Source: AC-32 sp963717725
Lineage (GTDB): Bacteria; Actinomycetota; Thermoleophilia; Gaiellales; Gaiellaceae
Direction: 5' to 3'
Length of the DNA stretch: 64,000 nt
NCBI GenBank assembly: GCA_963717725.1
Contig: CAVQWS010000018.1
Location: forward strand, 28,172 to 92,171
Shown: piece by piece, positions 1 to 9,978 of the stretch
Position numbering within the stretch: position 1 is the first letter of the stretch
How the letters are laid out: every line of letters begins with the position of its first letter
Notes under the pieces: model-generated
What the model was told of the DNA's origin: nothing
The model's input: only the letters and a program-made list of their open reading frames with translations
The model's database searches: none
Program-made: the position numbers and the translations under genes

Positions 1-588
1 CAGCGTCAGCTCCTTCACCCCCGCGCGCGCGAGGCCCTCGACCTCGGCGAGGATCTCCCCCGGTCGGCGCGAGACCTCCCGGCCGCGCACCGACGGCACG
101 ATGCAGTACGAGCAGACCGAGTTGCAGCCCATCGAGATCTGCACCCAGGCCTGGAAGCGGCGCTCGCGGTGGAGCGGCAGCGCCCGGCGAACGCGCGCTC
201 CTCGGCGATTCCGAACGAGCCGCGCGCGACGCCCTCGCCGCCCGCGCCGAGCCATTCGCCCAGGTGCGGGATCGAGCCCGGCCCGAACGCGACGTCGACG
301 TACGGGTAGAGCGAGAAGAGCCGCTCGCGTTGCGCCTCGGCGTAGCAGCCGCCGACGGCGATCACCTTCTCGCGGGTCGCGTTCCTTCAGCGCGCGGGCC
401 TGCGCGAGGTGCGCGGCGAAGCGCTGGTCGGGCTTCTCGCGGATCGTGCAGGTGTTGAAGACCAGCACGTCGGCCTCGCCCTGCTCACGCGCCTCGCCGA
501 GGCCGAGCTCCTCGAGCATGCCCTTGATTCGCTCGGAGTCGTGGGCGTTCATCTGGCAGCCGAATGTGGTGACGTGGTAGCTGCGCAC
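1..588 (-). CDS. miaB: tRNA-2-methylthio-N6-dimethylallyladenosine synthase MiaB (partial, two frameshifts)
   Basis: Radical-SAM methylthiotransferase that thiolates i6A37 in tRNA. Reading from a GTG at 588, the N-terminus has the MiaB signature around FGCQMNAHDSERI and then NTCTIREK, which carry cysteines of the auxiliary Fe-S cluster, followed by VGGCYAEAQ with the third. The radical-SAM CxxxCxxC appears as MGCNSVCSYC near position 110. The frame breaks twice: near 375, between ERDPRE and KVIAVGG, and near 188, between EERAFAG and LPLHRERRFQ. Each break is restored by a one- or two-base indel, so sequencing error is more likely than decay. The 3' end lies beyond the window edge. The gene sits about 20 bp downstream of a lipoprotein gene on the same strand. 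MiaB is preferred over MtaB or RimO because of the N-terminal motif, but that rests on pattern recognition alone. Confidence 0.85.
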   Translation of the reverse strand, partial: MRSYHVTTFGCQMNAHDSERIKGMLEELGLGEAREQGEADVLVFNTCTIREKPDQRFAAHLAQARALKERDPREGDRRRRLLRRGATRAALLALPVRRRRVRAGLDPAPGRMARRGRRGRRARLVRNRRGARVRRALPLHRERRFQAWVQISMGCNSVCSYCIVPSVRGREVSRRPGEILAEVEGLARAGVKELTL

Positions 589-608
589 GGCGGAAGCCTA
601 GCCTCGCC

Positions 609-1034
609 TCAGCCCGAGCTCGTGCAGGACTCGGCGTGGAGCTCGTTCGCGATCTGGCCCGCCTGCCGGTTCAGCTGCTGGTTTCGGACCGACAGGCGCC
701 GCAAGCGCGTGACGTCCCCGGTGCGACCTGCATCGGCGAGGCCTTGCAGCGCGTCGTGCTGCTGCCCCACGAGATCTCGCAGGCGCGCGGCCTGCGCCGC
801 AAGCTCCGGGGGCGCCTGCAGCTCTTTGATCGGCTCGGCGATCGCGGCGTCGAAGGCGGCGACGATCCGGTCACCGCGCTGGGACGGGTCGCTCCCGAGC
901 GCCTGCTCGCGCTTGGCGAAGTCCTCGCACATGGCGTTCAGCTTGTCGACGTACTGCTGCTTGCCGGACTTCGAGCCGCAGCCCGCGAGCGTCAGGAGAA
1001 GCGCCGCGGCCAGCGCAGTCGTAACAACTTTCAC
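609..1034 (-). CDS. Small predicted lipoprotein, function unknown
   Basis: The protein is about 141 aa when started at the GTG at 1034. That start gives a textbook lipoprotein signal: a short KVV n-region, a hydrophobic TTALAAALLLTL core and an LAGC lipobox. An in-frame ATG at 1067 would add 11 residues and spoil the signal peptide, although the GGAGGG upstream lies closer to it. The mature part is charged and helical (roughly 120 residues, many Glu, Arg, Gln and Ala) with two isolated cysteines, one near the start and one near the C-terminus. It probably sits on the outer face of the membrane. I recognise no family. It lies just upstream of miaB on the same strand and is divergent from the secreted nuclease gene. 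Confidence 0.6.
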   Translation of the reverse strand: MKVVTTALAAALLLTLAGCGSKSGKQQYVDKLNAMCEDFAKREQALGSDPSQRGDRIVAAFDAAIAEPIKELQAPPELAAQAARLRDLVGQQHDALQGLADAGRTGDVTRLRRLSVRNQQLNRQAGQIANELHAESCTSSG

Positions 1035-1111
1035 CGCGCAGAACTGTAGACACCCTCCGGAAGACATGGCAGGGTAGGCCCTGTCGTCAGGGAGAGCTCT
1101 AGGAGGGTCGA

Positions 1112-4100
1112 ATGCGAGGCGTACTGAAGGCTTGCGGCTGCGTGCTGGCCGCGGTGGGAACGATGCTTGCGCTGGCGGGACCGGCGGGAGCCGCGGGCAA
1201 CATCGTCGTCAGCCAGGTCTACGGCGGCGGCGGCAACACCGGCGCGCCGTACAGGAGCGACTTCGTCGAGCTGTTCAACCGCAGCACGTCGACGATCTCG
1301 ATCACCGGCTGGTCGGTCCAGTACGCCAGTGCGACCGGGACGGGGAACTTCGGCTCCAACCCGGTGACGACGCTTCACGGCGTGCTCATCCCGGGCCAGT
1401 ACTTCCTCGTCGCGCAGGCCGGTGGCACGACCGGAGCCGCGCTCCCGAACCCCGACGAGGTCGGCACCGTGAACATGTCCGCCACCGGCGGCAAGGTCGT
1501 CCTCGTCAACAACGCGACCCCGCTCGCCTGCAACGGCGGCTCCGCCCCGTGCAGCGCGGCGCAGCTCGCGTCGATCGTCGACCTCGTCGGCTACGACGGC
1601 GCGAACTTCTTCGAGGGCGCGCCCGCACCGACGCTCTCCAACACCACCTCGGGGCTTCGAAACGGGTCCGGCTGCGTGGACACGGACAACAATAGTGCCG
1701 ACTTCACGGCCGGCGCTCCCTCTCCCCGCAACACCGTCTCGACCATCCATCCCTGCCCGACGGACACCGCCCCCGCGGTGGCCTCGACCTCGCCGTCGAA
1801 TGGCGCGGGCGGCGTGGCCGCAGACGCGAACATCACGGTCACCTTCAACGAACCCGTGAACGTCTCCGGCTCGTGGTTCTCGCTCTCCTGCACGTCGAGC
1901 GGCAGCCACACGGCCGCGGTCTCGGGCGGCCCGACGACCTTCACGCTCGATCCGGACACCGACTTCGCCGAGGGCGAGTCGTGCAACGTCGCGATCTTCG
2001 CGGCGAACGTCGCCGATCAGGACACCACCGATCCGCCGGACAACATGGACGCTGACTACGCCTTCGGCTTCGCGACGATCATGCCGGCGCTGGCGATCCA
2101 CACCGTCCAAGACGCGAACCACCTCTCGCCCTACGCCGGCCAGACGGTGCGGGTGCTCGGGATCGTGACGGCCCGGACGTCGAACGGCTTCTGGATGCAG
2201 GATCCGAATCCCGACGCCGACGACGCGACCTCGGAGGGCATCTTCGTCTTCACTAGCTCCGTGCCGTCTGCTGCGGCGACCGTCGGCAACCAGGTGAGCA
2301 CGACCGGTCGCGCCCAGGAGTTCCGCCCCGGCGGCGCCACCACCGGCAACCTGACGACCACCGAGCTGACCTCGCCAACGATCTCGGTGCTCTCCACCGG
2401 TAACCCGCTGCCGGCGCCCGTCGTGATCGGCAACGGCGGGCGGGTGCCGCCGGACACGGTGATCGAGGACGACGCCGTCGGCGGTAGCGTCGAGAGCGCG
2501 GGCAGCCTCTTCGATCCGTCGCACGACGGCCTCGACTTCTACGAGAGCCTCGAGGGCATGCGCGTCCAGCTGAACGACGCGGTCGCGGTCGGCCCGACGG
2601 CGACCGCCTTCGGCGAGACCCCCGTCGTCGGCGACGACGGCGCGAACGCCTCCGTCCGCACCTACCGCGGCGGCCTCCTGCTCCGCCCGGGCGACGGCAA
2701 CCCCGAGCGCATCACGCTCGACGACCTGACCCCTGTCCAGCCTGCGAACGTCGGCGACCACTACTACGGCGCGATCGTCGGGGTCGTGGACTACAACTTC
2801 GGCAATCCGTTCCTCGAGGTCACGTCCGCGCCGGACGTTACGCACAACGGCGTACAGCGCGAGGCGACGGCGCCCGTCTCCGCGGGCGAGCTCGCGATCT
2901 CGACCTTCAACTTCGAGAACCTCGCCGCGACCGACCCGCAGTCGAAATTCGACGGGCTGGCGAACCTGATCGTCAACAACCTGCGCGCGCCCGACCTGCT
3001 GGCCGGCGAGGAGGTGCAGGACAACAACGGCGTCGGCGGACCGCTCGGGAACACCGAGGTCGACGCGTCGCAGACGCTCACGCGGCTCGTCAACGCGATC
3101 TCTGCCGCGGGCGGGCCGACCTACGACTGGCGGCAGATCGACCCCGTCTACAACCAGGACGGCGGCGCGCCGAACGGGAACATCCGGCAGGTGATCCTCT
3201 TCCGGACCGACCGCGGGCTCTCGTTCGTCGACCGGACGGGAGCGGGCTCGACGACGCCGAACGCCGTGACCGGCTCCGGAGCCTCGACACATCTCCTCTA
3301 CAGCCCCGGCCGAATCGCGCCGGCCGACTCTGCGTGGAACGCCTCCCGCAAGCCGCTGGCGGCCGAGCTCATGTACCACGGCCACCACCTGTTCGTGATC
3401 GTCAACCACTTCAACTCGAAGGGCGGCGACGACCCGCTTCGCGGCCGCTTCCAGCCGCCGAACGAGGTGACCGCGACGCAGCGGCACCAGCAGGCCACAC
3501 TCGTGGCGGACTTCGTCTCGCAGATCTCGTCGGCCGACCCGGGCGCGAACGTCGTCGTCCTCGGCGACCTGAACGACTTCGAGTTCTCGCAGACGGTCCA
3601 GATCCTCGAGGGCGGGGGCCTCCACGACCTGATGAACACCCTCCCGCTGAACGAGCGCTACAGCTACGAGTTCGAGGGCAACGCCCAGGTGCTCGACCAC
3701 ATCATGTTCAGCGGGCCGCTGTTCTCACGGCTGTTCTTCTTCGACCCGGTGCACGTGAACGCGGAGTTCTTCGACCAGGTCTCCGACCACGACCCGTCCG
3801 TGGTGCGCGTCCTCCTGAACGACGCCCCCTCGGCGGGCGCGGGTGGGCCGTATGCCGTGGACGAGGGCTCGTCGGTGGCACTGACCGCGAGCGGGAGCGA
3901 CCCAGAGGGCGACCCACTCACCTTCGCATGGGATCTCGACGGCAACGGCTCGTTCGAGACCCCGGGCCAGTCGGTCTCGTTCTTCGGCGCCGACGGGCCG
4001 TCCAGCCCGACTGTGAAGGTGCGCGTGACCGACGACGGCGGGGCCTCCGACGTCGCGCAGGCAACGGTGAACGTCGGGAACCTCGCGCCGACGATCGCTT

Positions 4101-4714
4101 CGCTGGACGCGAGCCCGTTGAATGCGTTGGTGGACCAGCCGGTGACTTTCACTGGCTCCGCGACCGACCCGTCCGCGGTCGACCAGGCGGCCGGCTTCAC
4201 GTGGTCGTTCGACACCGGGTCGGGCTTCGGCTCGTTCGGGGCAAGCCCGTTCACGACGTCGTTCTCGGCGTGCGGGACGTACACGGTGTCCGCGAAGGCG
4301 CAGGACAAGGACGGCGGCGTCTCTGAGCCGGCCGCGGCGCCGGCGGTGCACGTCTACGGCGCGAATCTCATCCCGCCGCTGCAGGCGGGCGCGTACAACG
4401 TCGTACAGCGCGGCCGGGTCGTGCCCGTGAAGATCACGGTCGGATGCGGCGGGTTCCTGAGCGGCCTGCGGCCCGCGATCTCGCTCCGGGCCGGCGACTT
4501 CGACCCGACCGTCGATCCCGGCGACCCGAGCTACGTCGTCCCCGACAGCAACTCGACTGCCGATACGAGCGGCGTCATGCGCGAGGGCGACGGGCAGTAC
4601 ATCTACAACCTGGCCGTCCCGTCGGACGCGGCGAGCGGGCAACTCTACACGGTGCTCGTGCGGCCCTTCGGCGGCTCTGCGCCGGCGCTGTACGCGGTGC
4701 TGAAGATCAAGTGA
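1112..4714 (+). CDS. Secreted multidomain endonuclease/exonuclease/phosphatase-family nuclease (LTD, Big, EEP, PKD, PxKF)
   Basis: A 1200-residue extracellular protein. The ATG at 1112 follows AGGAGG (1101-1106). A Sec signal peptide (about residues 1-28, ending AGPAGAAG) precedes a lamin-tail domain (about 29-205, with IVVSQVYGGGG and FVELFNRS). Next come a Big-type Ig-like domain (about 215-320, starting APAVASTSPSNGAGGVAAD), an OB-like module (about 325-420, VRVLGIVTARTSNGFWMQDP) and an EEP catalytic domain (about 590-905). Catalytic signatures are FNFENL, GEEVQDNNG, VNHFNSKGGDD, VLGDLNDFE and SDHDPSVV. Two PKD-like domains follow (with AWDLDGNGSFE and FTWSFDTG), then a C-terminal PxKF-type domain (about 1090-1200, GRVVPVKITVGCGG). 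This matches large secreted ExeM/NucH-like DNases that scavenge phosphate or nucleosides. The nuclease class is well supported; substrate and sugar specificity are not known. Confidence 0.85.
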   Translation: MRGVLKACGCVLAAVGTMLALAGPAGAAGNIVVSQVYGGGGNTGAPYRSDFVELFNRSTSTISITGWSVQYASATGTGNFGSNPVTTLHGVLIPGQYFLVAQAGGTTGAALPNPDEVGTVNMSATGGKVVLVNNATPLACNGGSAPCSAAQLASIVDLVGYDGANFFEGAPAPTLSNTTSGLRNGSGCVDTDNNSADFTAGAPSPRNTVSTIHPCPTDTAPAVASTSPSNGAGGVAADANITVTFNEPVNVSGSWFSLSCTSSGSHTAAVSGGPTTFTLDPDTDFAEGESCNVAIFAANVADQDTTDPPDNMDADYAFGFATIMPALAIHTVQDANHLSPYAGQTVRVLGIVTARTSNGFWMQDPNPDADDATSEGIFVFTSSVPSAAATVGNQVSTTGRAQEFRPGGATTGNLTTTELTSPTISVLSTGNPLPAPVVIGNGGRVPPDTVIEDDAVGGSVESAGSLFDPSHDGLDFYESLEGMRVQLNDAVAVGPTATAFGETPVVGDDGANASVRTYRGGLLLRPGDGNPERITLDDLTPVQPANVGDHYYGAIVGVVDYNFGNPFLEVTSAPDVTHNGVQREATAPVSAGELAISTFNFENLAATDPQSKFDGLANLIVNNLRAPDLLAGEEVQDNNGVGGPLGNTEVDASQTLTRLVNAISAAGGPTYDWRQIDPVYNQDGGAPNGNIRQVILFRTDRGLSFVDRTGAGSTTPNAVTGSGASTHLLYSPGRIAPADSAWNASRKPLAAELMYHGHHLFVIVNHFNSKGGDDPLRGRFQPPNEVTATQRHQQATLVADFVSQISSADPGANVVVLGDLNDFEFSQTVQILEGGGLHDLMNTLPLNERYSYEFEGNAQVLDHIMFSGPLFSRLFFFDPVHVNAEFFDQVSDHDPSVVRVLLNDAPSAGAGGPYAVDEGSSVALTASGSDPEGDPLTFAWDLDGNGSFETPGQSVSFFGADGPSSPTVKVRVTDDGGASDVAQATVNVGNLAPTIASLDASPLNALVDQPVTFTGSATDPSAVDQAAGFTWSFDTGSGFGSFGASPFTTSFSACGTYTVSAKAQDKDGGVSEPAAAPAVHVYGANLIPPLQAGAYNVVQRGRVVPVKITVGCGGFLSGLRPAISLRAGDFDPTVDPGDPSYVVPDSNSTADTSGVMREGDGQYIYNLAVPSDAASGQLYTVLVRPFGGSAPALYAVLKIK

Positions 4715-4759
4715 GGGACGGGAGCGGAGCGCCGCCCGCCCCCTCCTCGCTAGTCCGGA

Positions 4760-6337
4760 CTACTTCGCGAACTCGATAGCGCGCGACTCGCGGATCACGG
4801 TCACCTTGATCTGACCGGGGTACTCGAGCTGGTCCTCGATCTCGCGCGCGATCTCGTGTGAAAGCAGCACGGCCGCGTCGTCGTCGATCTCCTTCGGCTT
4901 GACGATCACGCGGATCTCGCGGCCGGCCTGCAGCGCATAGACCTTCTCGACACCCTCGTGGCGAGATGCGACGCCCTCCAGTGCCTCCAGCCGCTTGATG
5001 TAGTGCTCGAGGCTCTCGCCGCGCGCGCCCGGGCGCGAAGCGGAGATCGCGTCGGCGGCGATCAGCAGCACGGCCTCGACCGTCTGCGGCTCGACCTCGT
5101 AATGGTGGGCCTCGATCGCGTGGACGACCGCGGGCGACTCGCCGTAGCGGCGCGCGTACTGCGCCGAGAGCAGCGCGTGCGAGCCCTCGACCTCGTGCGT
5201 CAGCGCCTTGCCGAGGTCGTGCAGGAGCGCCGCGCGCCGCGCCGTCTTGACGCTCGCCTGCAGCTCGGCGGCCATGATCCCCGCCAGGTGGACGACCTCT
5301 AGCGTGTGCTTGAGCACGTTCTGCCCGTAGCTCGTGCGGAAGCGCAGTCGGCCGAGGATCTTCACGAGCTCCTCGTGCACCTCGCCGCAGTTGGCCTCGA
5401 AGACCGCCTGCTCGCCGGCCTGACGGATCGTGTCCTCGATCTCCGCCTTCGACTGGTAGTACATCTCCTCGATCCGCGCCGGGTGGATGCGCCCGTCCTC
5501 GATCAGCTTCGTGAGGGTCAGCTTTGCGACCTCGCGCCGGATGCCGTCGAACGACGAGAGCACAACCGCTTGCGGCGTGTCGTCGATGATCACGTCCACG
5601 CCGGTCAGGTGCTCGAGCGCGCGGATATTGCGGCCCTCGCGGCCGATGATGCGGCCCTTCATGTCGTCGGAGGGGAGCTCGATCAGCGAGACGGTGGTCT
5701 CCGAGGCGTGGTTGGCGGCAACCCGCTGGAGGGCGTCGGCGACGAGATTGCGAGCGCGGCGCTTCGCCTCGGCGCGCGCCTCTTCCTCGGCCTGCCGGAC
5801 GCGGCGCGCCAGCTCATGGCGGACGAGCTCCTCGGATCGCTCGAGCATGTGCGCCTTGGCCTCGTTGACGGTCATCCCCGAGATGCGCTCGAGCTCGGTC
5901 ATCTGCGAGTCGCGCGCCTCCTTGAGGTCTTCCTGGAGCTGCTTGGTGTGCACCTCGCGGTCGAACACCCCCTGCTCCCGTCGCGTGAGCTCGGTCAGCT
6001 TCTCGTCGATGTCCTCTTCCTTCGCCAGCACGCGCTCCTCGATTTTGAGGATCTCCGTGCGCCGCTCGCCGACTTCCTGCTCGATCTCAGCCCGTAGCCG
6101 CACCGAGGCTTCACGCGCTTCGATCTGTCCCTCCCGGCGCAGCGCGTCGGCCTCGCTCTGCGCTTCGCGGCGCATCACGTCGGTCTCGCGCTTGGCCTCG
6201 CTGACGAGCAGCTGGCGAGTTCGCCGCGCAGCGGCCAGGCGTGAGCCGGCAAAGGCGTAGAGCGACAGGAAGGCAAGGCCGGCTCCGACCGCGAGGCCGA
6301 TGAGAATCCCGATGACGACGACCATGCGCGCTCCCAC
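4760..6337 (-). CDS. rny: Ribonuclease Y
   Basis: Membrane-anchored endoribonuclease that starts mRNA decay. The protein has 525 residues, the usual RNase Y length. An N-terminal transmembrane helix (about 5-30) is followed by a long charged coiled coil (about 35-205). A KH domain carries the GxxG signature in RIIGREGRNIRA (about 229-240). The HD domain holds H344 in LKHTLEVVH and the HD pair in LLHDLGKA (about 371-378), which bind the catalytic metals. The gene ends 45 bp from the convergent nuclease gene and lies 265 bp downstream of recX, an arrangement (recA-recX-rny) known in several Gram-positive lineages. Start choice: the ATG MGARM at 6337; MVVVIG four codons later is equally possible. 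Confidence 0.96.
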   Translation of the reverse strand: MGARMVVVIGILIGLAVGAGLAFLSLYAFAGSRLAAARRTRQLLVSEAKRETDVMRREAQSEADALRREGQIEAREASVRLRAEIEQEVGERRTEILKIEERVLAKEEDIDEKLTELTRREQGVFDREVHTKQLQEDLKEARDSQMTELERISGMTVNEAKAHMLERSEELVRHELARRVRQAEEEARAEAKRRARNLVADALQRVAANHASETTVSLIELPSDDMKGRIIGREGRNIRALEHLTGVDVIIDDTPQAVVLSSFDGIRREVAKLTLTKLIEDGRIHPARIEEMYYQSKAEIEDTIRQAGEQAVFEANCGEVHEELVKILGRLRFRTSYGQNVLKHTLEVVHLAGIMAAELQASVKTARRAALLHDLGKALTHEVEGSHALLSAQYARRYGESPAVVHAIEAHHYEVEPQTVEAVLLIAADAISASRPGARGESLEHYIKRLEALEGVASRHEGVEKVYALQAGREIRVIVKPKEIDDDAAVLLSHEIAREIEDQLEYPGQIKVTVIRESRAIEFAK

Positions 6338-6602
6338 TGTCGGGCCGGGGCGGGGGCCTCGGCCGGGAACCGTTGTCCGCGCAGTACGCGGTGCTCATCC
6401 GGCACCGCTTGCACCGGGACGTGCTCAGAATCGGGGCGGCGGGGCGCGCGTGCCCTCGCCTGGCGGCTCAGCGTCGAGACGTCGGCGCCGTCAGATCCCC
6501 TCTCTCGCGCTCGTGGTGGTCTGTAGGAAGGTCATGATCCGATTCGGAAACGCGTTAGATGCAGGCAAAACGTCGAATGAAGCACTCCTATCCTAACGCT
6601 CG
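6338..6602. other. Intergenic region between recX and rny, no gene seen
   Basis: 265 bp with no convincing coding sequence. It is the 5' region of rny on the minus strand. A weak sigma70-like pair can be drawn across the recX 3' end and this gap, but matches are only 4 of 6 in each box, so I do not call it. No strong hairpin or U-tract was found. Confidence 0.4.
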
Positions 6603-7028
6603 TCACCCCTCTGCCGCAACGAGGGCGGCCACGACCTCCTCGTCGAAGCCCCGTCCGGCCAGCAGACGAGCGGTCGCGGGAGTCGCTCCGCGGCGCTCGA
6701 CCAGGGCCGCAGCGCGCTCGCGCTCGGAGTCGAGATTGCCCAGCGCGGCCTCGATCTCGGCGGCGCCGACGCCGGCCTGTTCGAGCTCGAACCGGATCGC
6801 CCCGTCGCCCTTCCCCCGCTCCGCCAGCACCCGCGCCCGCTCGTCGGCGAAGCGCCCGTCGTCGACGAGCCCGGCGTTCCGAAGCTCCTCGACCACAGCC
6901 TCAGCGTCGTCCGCGGCCACGCCCGCACGCTGCAGCCGCTCACGCAGGCTCCGTTGCGAGTGCTCCCGTCGTGCCAGCGCGCGCGTGGCGACGGCGAGCG
7001 CCTCGATGCGCGGGGCCTCGGGCTCCAC
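6603..7028 (-). CDS. recX: Regulatory protein RecX
   Basis: RecX binds RecA filaments and limits their assembly. The 141-residue protein shows the three-helix RecX repeats: ALARREHSQRSLRERLQRAG at the N-terminus, then VVEELRNAGLVDDGRFADE, then GDGAIRFELEQAGV. It starts with GTG at 7028, the base immediately following the recA TAG stop (7031-7029), so translation is probably coupled. The last part, LLAGRGFDEEVVAALV, is the typical RecX C-terminal helix. Length is at the short end for the family but complete. Its position directly after recA leaves little doubt. Confidence 0.92.
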   Translation of the reverse strand: MEPEAPRIEALAVATRALARREHSQRSLRERLQRAGVAADDAEAVVEELRNAGLVDDGRFADERARVLAERGKGDGAIRFELEQAGVGAAEIEAALGNLDSERERAAALVERRGATPATARLLAGRGFDEEVVAALVAAEG

Positions 7029-8144
<1,116 letters not shown>

Positions 8145-8146
8145 TC

Positions 8147-8710
8147 TTATCTCCCTCCCACTTCCACGGATTCGAGGACTTCATATTGCGCCCCACCGGG
8201 GCGTAGCCGTGACAGGTAAGCAGCAGCGTCGGACGGCACGAACGGTTCCAGCGCCGGCAGAGCGGGCTGCAGCCGCGGCCGCTCGCGAAAGCGCACGACG
8301 GTCACGTGCGGAAGCCAGCTTCGGCGCTCGCGCTCGTAGACGCCGAGCGCCGCCAGCCGCTCCTGCAGGTCGTCTGCGAGCGCGGCCGCGCGGCCGCGCT
8401 CGTCGTCGCAGGTGAGCATCCCCACGCTGCGCGTCTCGCGATAGCCGCGGACGGCCAGCTTCGGCCGCTCCGCGCTCGCGACGGCCTCACGCAGCGCGCC
8501 GAGGATCGCCTCGAGCTCGCCCGGCGGCCGGTGCCCGAGGAAGGCCAGCGTGACGTGCAGGTGGTCGCGCGGGACCGGCCGGATGCGCGGCACGTCCGCC
8601 AGGGCCTCGCGCTGCCAGGCCACGAGCCGGTCGAGCGTCTCGCCGGGAAGCCGAAGCGCGCAGAACAGCCGAACTCGTTCATCGCCTTCGAAGCTAGCAG
8701 CAGCCGACAC
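8147..8710 (-). CDS. thpR: RNA 2',3'-cyclic phosphodiesterase (2'-5' RNA ligase family)
   Basis: A 2H-phosphoesterase superfamily protein that hydrolyses 2',3'-cyclic phosphate RNA ends. Both HxTx catalytic motifs are present: HVTLAFLGH (His about 52) and LPHVTVVRF (His about 135). The 187-residue length is normal for ThpR/LigT. The annotated start is a GTG at 8710, two bases after the cinA stop; the family usually begins near VRLFCALRLP, so a start about 12 codons later is possible. Placement between cinA and recA is conserved in several actinobacterial lineages, which supports the call. The physiological substrate is unknown for most of this family. Confidence 0.9.
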   Translation of the reverse strand: MSAAASFEGDERVRLFCALRLPGETLDRLVAWQREALADVPRIRPVPRDHLHVTLAFLGHRPPGELEAILGALREAVASAERPKLAVRGYRETRSVGMLTCDDERGRAAALADDLQERLAALGVYERERRSWLPHVTVVRFRERPRLQPALPALEPFVPSDAAAYLSRLRPGGAQYEVLESVEVGGR

Positions 8711-8712
8711 GC

Positions 8713-9978
8713 CTATTCGTCACAACTTCGTGTCAGAAGCATCCGCACGAGGTGCAGCGCGGCCACGGCCGAGCGCGAGCGGATCGCCTCGCGGTCGCCC
8801 GGGAGGTCCAACCGGCGCGCGAGCGAGCCGTCCGGGCCTTCCGCGTGCAGGTAGACGAGCCCGACCGGCTTCTCAGGCGTGCCGCCCCCCGGGCCTGCGA
8901 CCCCGGTCACCGAGACAGCCACGTCCGCGCCGAGCCGCGCTCGCGCGCCGGCGGCCATCGCCGCCGCCGCCTCGGCCGAGACGGCGCCGTGCCGCTCGAG
9001 CACCTCCGTGGGAACGTCGAGCTCGCGCGCCTTGACCTCGTCGGCGTAGGCCACGACGGCGCCGAGGAAGACGTCGCTCGACCCCGGCACCGACGTCAGC
9101 CGCGCCGCGACGAGGCCGCCCGTGCACGACTCGGCCGTGGCGAGGGTGAGCCCGCGCTCGCGGCAGGCGTCGAGCACCATCGCCTCGACCGGCCGCTCGT
9201 CCTCGACGAACAGGTACTGCCCCGCCCGCTCGCGCAGCCCCTCGACGAGCTCATCCGCGCGCGCTCGCCCCTCCTCTTCGACGAACAGGTCGACGTGGAT
9301 CTCGAACTCGCGCGCGCAGATCGTTGCCGTCACGCCGCCGCCCTCTCCCCCGCTCTCCTCGAGCGCCCGCGCGATCTCCGACTCGCCGGCGCCGTAGAAC
9401 CGCAGCACGCGCCGTTCGGGTTCACGCGCGCGCGCGAGCACCTTCCGCAGCGGCTCCGATTCCAGCGCCCGCGGCCACAGCCGCCTCAGTTCGCTCGGCG
9501 GCCCTGGGAGCACCACCACCACGCCGCGCTCGGTCTCGACCACGAGCGCGGGCGCCGTGCCGGCGATCCCGACCACGACCGCACCCTCGGCCAGGGTCGC
9601 CTGTTTGCGCACGCCCTGCTCGAAGTCGGCATACGGCCGGTCCAGCCGCTCGGCGATCGCGCGCGAGATCGACTCGATCTCGGCGGCCAGCGCCTCGTCG
9701 ACGACCAGCTCACGGCCTGCGGCACGCGCCACCAGCTCGACCGTGCGGTCGTCGTGCGTCGGCCCGAGCCCGCCCGAGACGCAGCAGAGATCAGCCTCGA
9801 GCCCCTCGCGCAGCGCCGCTTCGAGCTCCGCCGGGTCGTCGCCGACGATCGAGATCCGCGCCGGCTCGAGGCCGAGCCGCAGCAGCTCGGAGGCGAGGAA
9901 CGGCCCGTTCAGGTCGCGCCGGTCTCCGCGGACGAGCTCACTGCCGGTGACGACGACGAAGCAGCGCGGGCGGCTCAA
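8713..9978 (-). CDS. cinA: CinA family protein (MoCF-like domain plus nicotinamide-nucleotide amidase)
   Basis: A two-domain protein of 421 residues. The N-terminal COG1058/MoCF-like half shows TGSELVRGDRRDLNG and the GGLGPTHDD loop, associated with ADP-ribose or NAD pyrophosphatase activity. The C-terminal PncC half shows ATAESCTGG, then SVTGVAGPGGGTPEKPVG, the signature of NMN deamidase, which recycles pyridine nucleotides. It begins with TTG at 9978, inside a TTGA overlap with the end of the rodZ-like gene, and is followed two bases later by thpR. The coupling of cinA to recA is widespread and may reflect co-expression rather than shared function. Confidence 0.93.
   Translation of the reverse strand: MSRPRCFVVVTGSELVRGDRRDLNGPFLASELLRLGLEPARISIVGDDPAELEAALREGLEADLCCVSGGLGPTHDDRTVELVARAAGRELVVDEALAAEIESISRAIAERLDRPYADFEQGVRKQATLAEGAVVVGIAGTAPALVVETERGVVVVLPGPPSELRRLWPRALESEPLRKVLARAREPERRVLRFYGAGESEIARALEESGGEGGGVTATICAREFEIHVDLFVEEEGRARADELVEGLRERAGQYLFVEDERPVEAMVLDACRERGLTLATAESCTGGLVAARLTSVPGSSDVFLGAVVAYADEVKARELDVPTEVLERHGAVSAEAAAAMAAGARARLGADVAVSVTGVAGPGGGTPEKPVGLVYLHAEGPDGSLARRLDLPGDREAIRSRSAVAALHLVRMLLTRSCDE

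Noticed and set aside
1031..3700. An 889-codon open frame antisense to the secreted nuclease
   Set aside because: Arg/Val/Asp-rich translation with no domain, opposite a gene with clear catalytic motifs; a typical GC-rich shadow frame.
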